Positions 58,699-64,000 of a stretch of 64,000 nucleotides of DNA are shown here, piece after piece. The stretch spans positions 6,384,983 through 6,448,982 of the forward strand of contig NC_051138.1 in the NCBI RefSeq assembly GCF_014839805.1, read 5' to 3'. The notes under the pieces were generated by a model, which worked only from the letters and a program-made list of their open reading frames with translations, had not been told where the DNA came from and made no database searches. Within the stretch, counting starts at the first letter, position 1; every line of letters starts with the position of its first letter. Made by a program: the position numbers and the translations under genes. This stretch comes from Manduca sexta. Its lineage: Eukaryota; Arthropoda; Insecta; Lepidoptera; Sphingidae.

Positions 58699-59536
58699 GG
58701 TTCCGTACCTCAAAAGGAAAAAAGAAACCCTTATAGGATCACTTTGTTGTCTGTCCGTCCGTACGTCTGTCAAGACCCTTTTTCTCAGGAACGCGTTAAG
58801 GTATTAAGCTGAAACTTATATCAAATACTCAGGTCTATTGTCCCTTGGAGCTGTGAAAAAATCAAACTTCTAAGCCGATGCAATCAAAAGATACAGCCGT
58901 TTATGTCGCAAATTTTCGAAACTCGCAAGGGAATTAAAACCTACTGGGCACTTCCCGTGAACTTAGAATTTTGAAATTTGGTACGAAGCAACGTCTTATA
59001 GTACAGATAAAGGAAAAATTGCGGAAACCGTAAATTTTTACTTACATCATAAAATAAAAATATTTTTAATAATTTTTAAGTTACTACTACCCCTTTCCTC
59101 ATGAACGCGTAGAGGCATTAAATTGAAATTCATATCAAATACTCAGGTCTATACTTAATACCTCTAAACTGTAATAAAATCAAACTTTATGCCAACGCAA
59201 TCAAAAGAAATAGCAATTTAAGCCGCATATTTTCTAATTCGCAAGGGAATCGAAACCTAAAGGGTTACTTCCAGTCGACCTAGAATCTTGAAACTTGAAG
59301 CAAGAAGCAAGGGTTTACAGCACATATGAAGGAAAAATTCCGAAAACCTTAAATTTTTAGACCTATGTCATTAATTCATACTCCTCCAGCTGTTCATATT
59401 GTAATGTTTTGGATTTGATTTTGTAATAAAAATACCACAACTATGACTCGATCGTCGCGATGAGTGATTTTTTTCTTACTTACAGGTTTGTACGGAACCC
59501 TCGGTGCGCTAGTCCGACTAGTACTTGGCCGGTTTT
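58699..59536 (+). repeat. Non-coding repeat with inverted GGTTCCGTAC ends and two internal units
   Basis: GGTTCCGTAC (58699-58708) and GTACGGAACC (59490-59499) are exact inverted copies; beyond the right one comes TCGGTGCGCTAGTCCGACTA and TTGGCCGG. Inside, two diverged direct units (about 58775-59070 and 59090-59360) share AACGCGT, ATCAAATACTCAGGTCTAT, GCAATCAAAAGA, TTCGCAAGGGAAT and AAGGAAAAATT in order. This text type is widespread in insect genomes; the class is not fixed here. Confidence 0.65.
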
Positions 59537-60289
59537 GTTTATCTATAAGGAATTTACTGATTTAGAAAATAAAATAATTGTTCTGCGTAATGTATTTGAT
59601 AACCTAGTTTATGCCTGCCTGAGGCTCTCTATCAGTCAAACTTTGGGTGATACAGAGATGAGACGATGTGGGTATACAAATAAAAAATGGGAGTAAAAGA
59701 GTTGTTTACATCTTTTAATATGTTCGTTCGTACAAATTCTACTATAACAGTGTTAGTAGACGAACAATGCCCCTTTATATGGGTAGGTCACTTATCACCG
59801 CCCATGACCACCCACAACTCTTGACAAATCATGGGTACGTTCCCAACCTTTAAGGAAAATAATAGGGCTCAGGGGTTTTGGCCTTACGGCAATCTTAACT
59901 ACCACTTTACGCCGGTTTACGGGGGACAGTTGTAACTAAATTATAAACGGCCGATCCACGAAGACAAAGCAGCGGTTACCCGTGTTCAGAGCTTACTAAT
60001 AAAAATATCATACTATATTTATACACCACCAAAATATCAGTTAGATAAAAAAGTTCGCGGAAATTCAGGCCTGTCACTATGTCGCCAAAAAACTCAAAAG
60101 CTATTTGAATATTCAAAGCTTTTAATAGAAATATCGTTTACAGCGCAATAAGGCTGTTTTCCACGTGACAGGTTACATGTAAACAACGACAAAATTCTAT
60201 TTCGAATATTTCAAGCTTTTCAAAATCATCAGAGTTACGAAAAATATCGACAAAGGAAGCGACTGTGAAAGATCTGGTTTAATTTAAAG
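59537..60289. other. Non-coding spacer, nothing recognised
   Basis: No coding frame with a domain. Confidence 0.4.
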
Positions 60290-60543
60290 ATCATAAACAC
60301 GCTCATGCCCTTGATCCCCAATGGGAAACGCAGATTCGTAACAAATGCACCCACTTTCCACAGCATTTTTACTGTCCCATGGTGTGATAGAGAGCAAGCC
60401 TATCGCCATATCGGGCACAAACTCCAGACTCCGGGCTGATTGCGTAGAAAAACCCATTATCACTTTGTCCGAGTCTGAGATCGACCCGAAACCTCTGTTC
60501 TGCATTTGCACTGTAATGCAACTTCACCATCGAGGCAGTCTGC
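60290..60543 (-). repeat. tRNA-headed SINE family A, near full length
   Basis: Minus-strand head near 60543 (complement of GACTGCCTCGATGGTGAAG), degraded B box near 60485, then the body (complement of CAGCCCGGAGTCTGGAGTTT near 60438-60419) and tail near 60300. The open frames on both strands here are shadows. Confidence 0.78.
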
Positions 60544-62209
60544 TATGAATTTGTGCCATTATATTGCGTTATGAAAACGGTAGAAAAAACTTGGCATCAA
60601 TTGACCTACGTTTGACACACAATGGCTGACTCAGTAGGTGATTTAAGATAAATTTCAATAATACTGTTAGACTGATTGATAATTCTAAAAATATCGCAGA
60701 ATAGTAATTACCATCAGTATGCGCTTATAGGAAATATTTCGAAAGATCCTTTGCGATGCCATCCCGCTACAAGATAGATAATATTCACTGCTTTGATACT
60801 TGAAATTTGAACTCAATAAATGACACCGATTATTCCAAAATAGCTCAGCAGCGGTGAAAAGCAGAAAATTGTCGATAACAAAAAAATATCTTGACTTTTA
60901 ACTTCAAAATGTTTTATATATGAAGAATAGAAACGTACAAAGCAAAAGTCCACACAGTGTACCTAAAAACATTATACATGAATTATTAATGAGTTATATT
61001 GTGATGTAAGGGCCAAGACTCATGACGTCCGAGAAAGGTTTGCATGTCGCAATTATATTTTCACAAATAAACTTAAGGGGAATTAATGCTTTCCTTCAGT
61101 TTCCCTTCATTCTACTTAAGGCGCAGCTATATTTATTAGTTGTACTATTAGGAATAAAAAATATATATAATACATTCAGTGCCTAAATCAAAGCTCTCAG
61201 AGTTATTGAAATCTGGTAAAAAACAAGCATGAGTAAATTATGTGTACAAATAAAGCTTAAAACGTGACTACCTTTCATGTTGATTTTTCTTAGCGCGTGG
61301 TAGGAACCAATTAGCATTCTAATTCAAGAATATTTTATTTATAACTGTTTATAAGGGGGAACTTTGCACAACAAAAGGTTTAAAATGTTATTCTTCGTAT
61401 TTAAATGTTTCATCAGTTTCTAGTAGATGCCTTGCATTTTTCTATTAATTAAATCGCGATTAACGTAAATACAATGTGTTTATATATTTATGAATATGAA
61501 GTTAGGGCGCTCCCTACTCATTTACTAATTAGTGATTAATAAATGGTAAAAAGGTTTCTAATCAAACGAAAAAATAGTTTCTTTAAAATTAAAAGCGATG
61601 TTAAAATTTACGAAAATATTGTAGGATGAATTAAAATAGAATACAAAAACATTTTGAATACGCAACAGAATATCGTAATATTATATGAAAAGCAATTTTA
61701 TAACAATATAGAAATTAAAGGTTTAAAAAAAAGTTTAGTTGCGTCATAAACAGTGTTCTAGTGGTACGCTAAAATAGCGTTATAGAATAAACGAGTATAC
61801 ATTATACCTTCGTTTATAGCTGTCAAATTTATATAGGCAAGAAAGTGTGACAGAAAGACATATAAAGCATGCATGCGGCTAATTAATATAGAAAATGTCT
61901 ACACTACTTACAGAAATGAAACACTTTTTTTAACGCACAGTCGGTTTATCTTTTTTCTTTTTACATATTTTTTGTGACCAGTCTGTTCTGTATATCAATA
62001 AATACCTAGAATTGCAATAACCGTCTAAAACGGCATAGCAGATGGCAGTCTGTTTGTTCAAAGGTAATAATTTCAAGAAATATACGCAAAAAAATATTTT
62101 ATCTTGGAAAAAATGTGGGTCACACTCCGAGGAGGAAACCTTGATGAGCTGATAGCAAACCCTAGTATTTTATACATGCCTATTTAATAACCTATTATTG
62201 ATTAAGGAA
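60544..62209. other. Non-coding stretch, nothing recognised
   Basis: AT-rich; no coding frame with a domain and no repeat shared within the window. Confidence 0.4.
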
Positions 62210-62715
62210 TCTATACTTATATCTCAACATATCTAACTATATATAACTCAATGGTGACTGACTGACATACTGATCTATCAACGCACAGGCGAAACCACTG
62301 GACGGATCGGGCTGAAATTTGGCATGCAGGTAGATGTTATGACGTAAGCATCCACTAAGAAAGGATTTTGATTAATTCTACCCCCAAAAGGATAAATAGG
62401 GAATGAAACTTTGTCAATTTTAAATTGATTGGGCTAAGACTTTGCATGAATATAGCTACTATGACATAGGCATCCCTTAAGAAAGGATTTTCATAAATTC
62501 CACCCTTAAGGAGATAAAATAGGGGATGGATTTTCGACTGATTGAATTGAAATTAAAGATTGGGGCTACTATGATGAAGACGTTCGCTTAAATAGGAAAT
62601 AAAATTAGTTTGAACTTATCAGTACCTGGAAAATATGTAGCAAGACTTTTATCATAAAGTGGACTTTTGTCCTGGAAAACTCCTTCACACGGGCGAAGCC
62701 GCGAGCAAAAGCTAG
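62210..62715 (+). mobile_element. Helitron-like non-autonomous element, 506 bp
   Basis: It starts A|TCTATACTTATATCTCAA and ends CACGGGCGAAGCCGCGAGCA-AAAG-CTAG|T. Inside, a block around ACTAAGAAAGGATTTTGATT and TTAAGAAAGGATTTTCATAA is duplicated about 122 bp apart (near 62355 and 62477). Confidence 0.8.
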
Positions 62716-62716
62716 T

Positions 62717-62912
62717 TATATAATAAAGTCCCCTTTTTTGACTATCTGTATGTTATCGATTTTCCCAAAACATTCTAAACGATTTTTTATGAAATTTGGT
62801 ATAATAGTTTAAGACCCAGGGCAGGTTATACTTTCTATCCCGGGAAAATATATAGGGGGACTTTTATCTCGGAAAACTATTTCACGTGGACGAAGCCGTG
62901 AGCAAAAGCTAG
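62717..62912 (+). mobile_element. Helitron-like 3' part, directly next to the previous element
   Basis: It ends GTGGACGAAGCCGTGAGCAA-AAG-CTAG|T at 62912. The text TAAGACCCAGGGCAGGTTAT then TATCCCGGGAAAATATATAG matches the 3' half of the element at 55378. There is no TC start of its own next to the preceding CTAG. Confidence 0.7.
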
Positions 62913-64000
62913 TAGTCAAAAATATGTATTGACTCAAAAACGGGTAGAGCATAGTGAAATTTTCAGACTAGTCCAGTAGATAATTCTATGAAGCTTGGTA
63001 GAGATTGGACTACCAGAATTAGTCATTAGTCATATGACTATAAATAATTACTGCTACCCATACGAAGGCGGGGCAGGTTACTATTTAATAATATTTAAGT
63101 GTTGATATTTTCAAAAGTTAGCGTTATTCATGTCCGACAGTATAGCCAGTAGAGATTTCCACAAACAAACGGCAGTAAGAAGAAAGAAATTACCGGAAAA
63201 GTTCTGTGTATAACGTTTCACTTGCGAGTTCTCGTTTTGAACCGAAATATCCCAACATTTATTTACAACAACGTTAACGTAGGAAAGGCAAATAATCTTA
63301 AGTGTAACATTTAAGAGAAGTGACGAAGAAGTTATTTAGTTTTCATTAATTCTAGTTTTGGATTATTGCTATTTTTTCATTAAGAAATTGTAATTCTAAA
63401 GCTACGATATTATAATAGAAAAGTTAAATGTCATCCTGTAGATTATTATTTTCTCTATGTGCGAATAATTAGCTTGGCGAGTTAAATCACACTGAATTAA
63501 CCTGAAATTACTAATGGTATTGCACGATACAAAAAAAGAATAAAATAATTTATATTATGCATTAAAAGTAATATTTTTATATGACTACATTAATTGTATT
63601 ACCTTTGGAAATATCATTTCAATTAAAAAATTACATTTTTACTGTAATGTTACTTCACTTCCATTTAGATTTTTATTAATATAAATTTAATAATACTAGA
63701 TAATATGCATTTACGTAGAATTTTACGGCAGGCGCACTACAATAAACACATGCTTTATCATATCGCGCACGTTTCCTTGCTATTACACTCTACGTCTATT
63801 TTCAAAACTAATTCACAAAAGTCACTCATGACCCAAACCATATTTGCACACTAGAAGCGCAAGGTTTTTGTTCGAAACATTTCTGTGTTTTATCCTCAAA
63901 CCAGAATATTGAAGACGCCTATGAACCGTGAAAACATACAAATGTCTAAAAATATATATTTTTAATTAAGTTCCTAAAAGCTCTATATTAAAATCCGAAA
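62913..64000. other. Non-coding stretch to the window end, nothing recognised
   Basis: AT-rich, with no coding frame or shared repeat noticed. Confidence 0.4.

Overview
The window reads as eukaryotic, intron-rich, AT-rich animal DNA, most likely from a moth or butterfly. This rests on the repeat content: Helitron-like elements with an A|TC start and a hairpin-CTAG|T end, several tRNA-headed SINE families of lepidopteran type, RTE-like LINE debris, a Tc1 relic and hAT MITEs. No prokaryotic features, CRISPR array, rRNA or stand-alone tRNA gene were seen. The lepidopteran assignment is inference.

One host gene can be supported. It is on the minus strand and belongs to the TMTC family (ER membrane protein O-mannosyltransferases). 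The first coding exon is at 53241-53329 and the second at 38495-39302, separated by a 13.9-kb intron. The two exons join in phase across consensus splice sites and give the first 299 residues. A GC-rich block at about 53760-53955 is the likely promoter or 5' UTR region. Later exons were not found; they lie beyond position 1 or in short exons I could not recognise, so 1-38494 may be largely intron 2.

The rest is mobile DNA and unrecognised AT-rich sequence. Going left to right: SINEs, a Helitron scrap and an unclassified repeat (1-9887); a complete but defective Ty1/copia retrotransposon with apparently identical 178-bp LTRs and a 5-bp target duplication (9893-13723); an RTE-like tail, a SINE and a 159-bp hAT MITE (13886-15302); a tandem repeat (17410-17818); an RTE-like LINE relic split by a 1.29-kb hAT element with a perfect 8-bp duplication (about 17985-20430); a SINE and a Tc1 relic (21140-23074); Helitron-like elements, one carrying a perfect four-unit heat-shock element (26239-28987); then SINEs and the TMTC exon. 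Intron 1 holds two palindromic MITEs, a GC island and members of an interspersed repeat family. The right end (53.4-64 kb) has several more Helitrons, a SINE with a 5' inversion and a repeat with inverted ends.

The most interesting items are the heat-shock-element-bearing Helitron, the nested hAT insertion with a possible first exon inside it, the copia element whose LTRs look new although its coding region is broken, and the 305-bp near-perfect hairpin flanked by TTAA.
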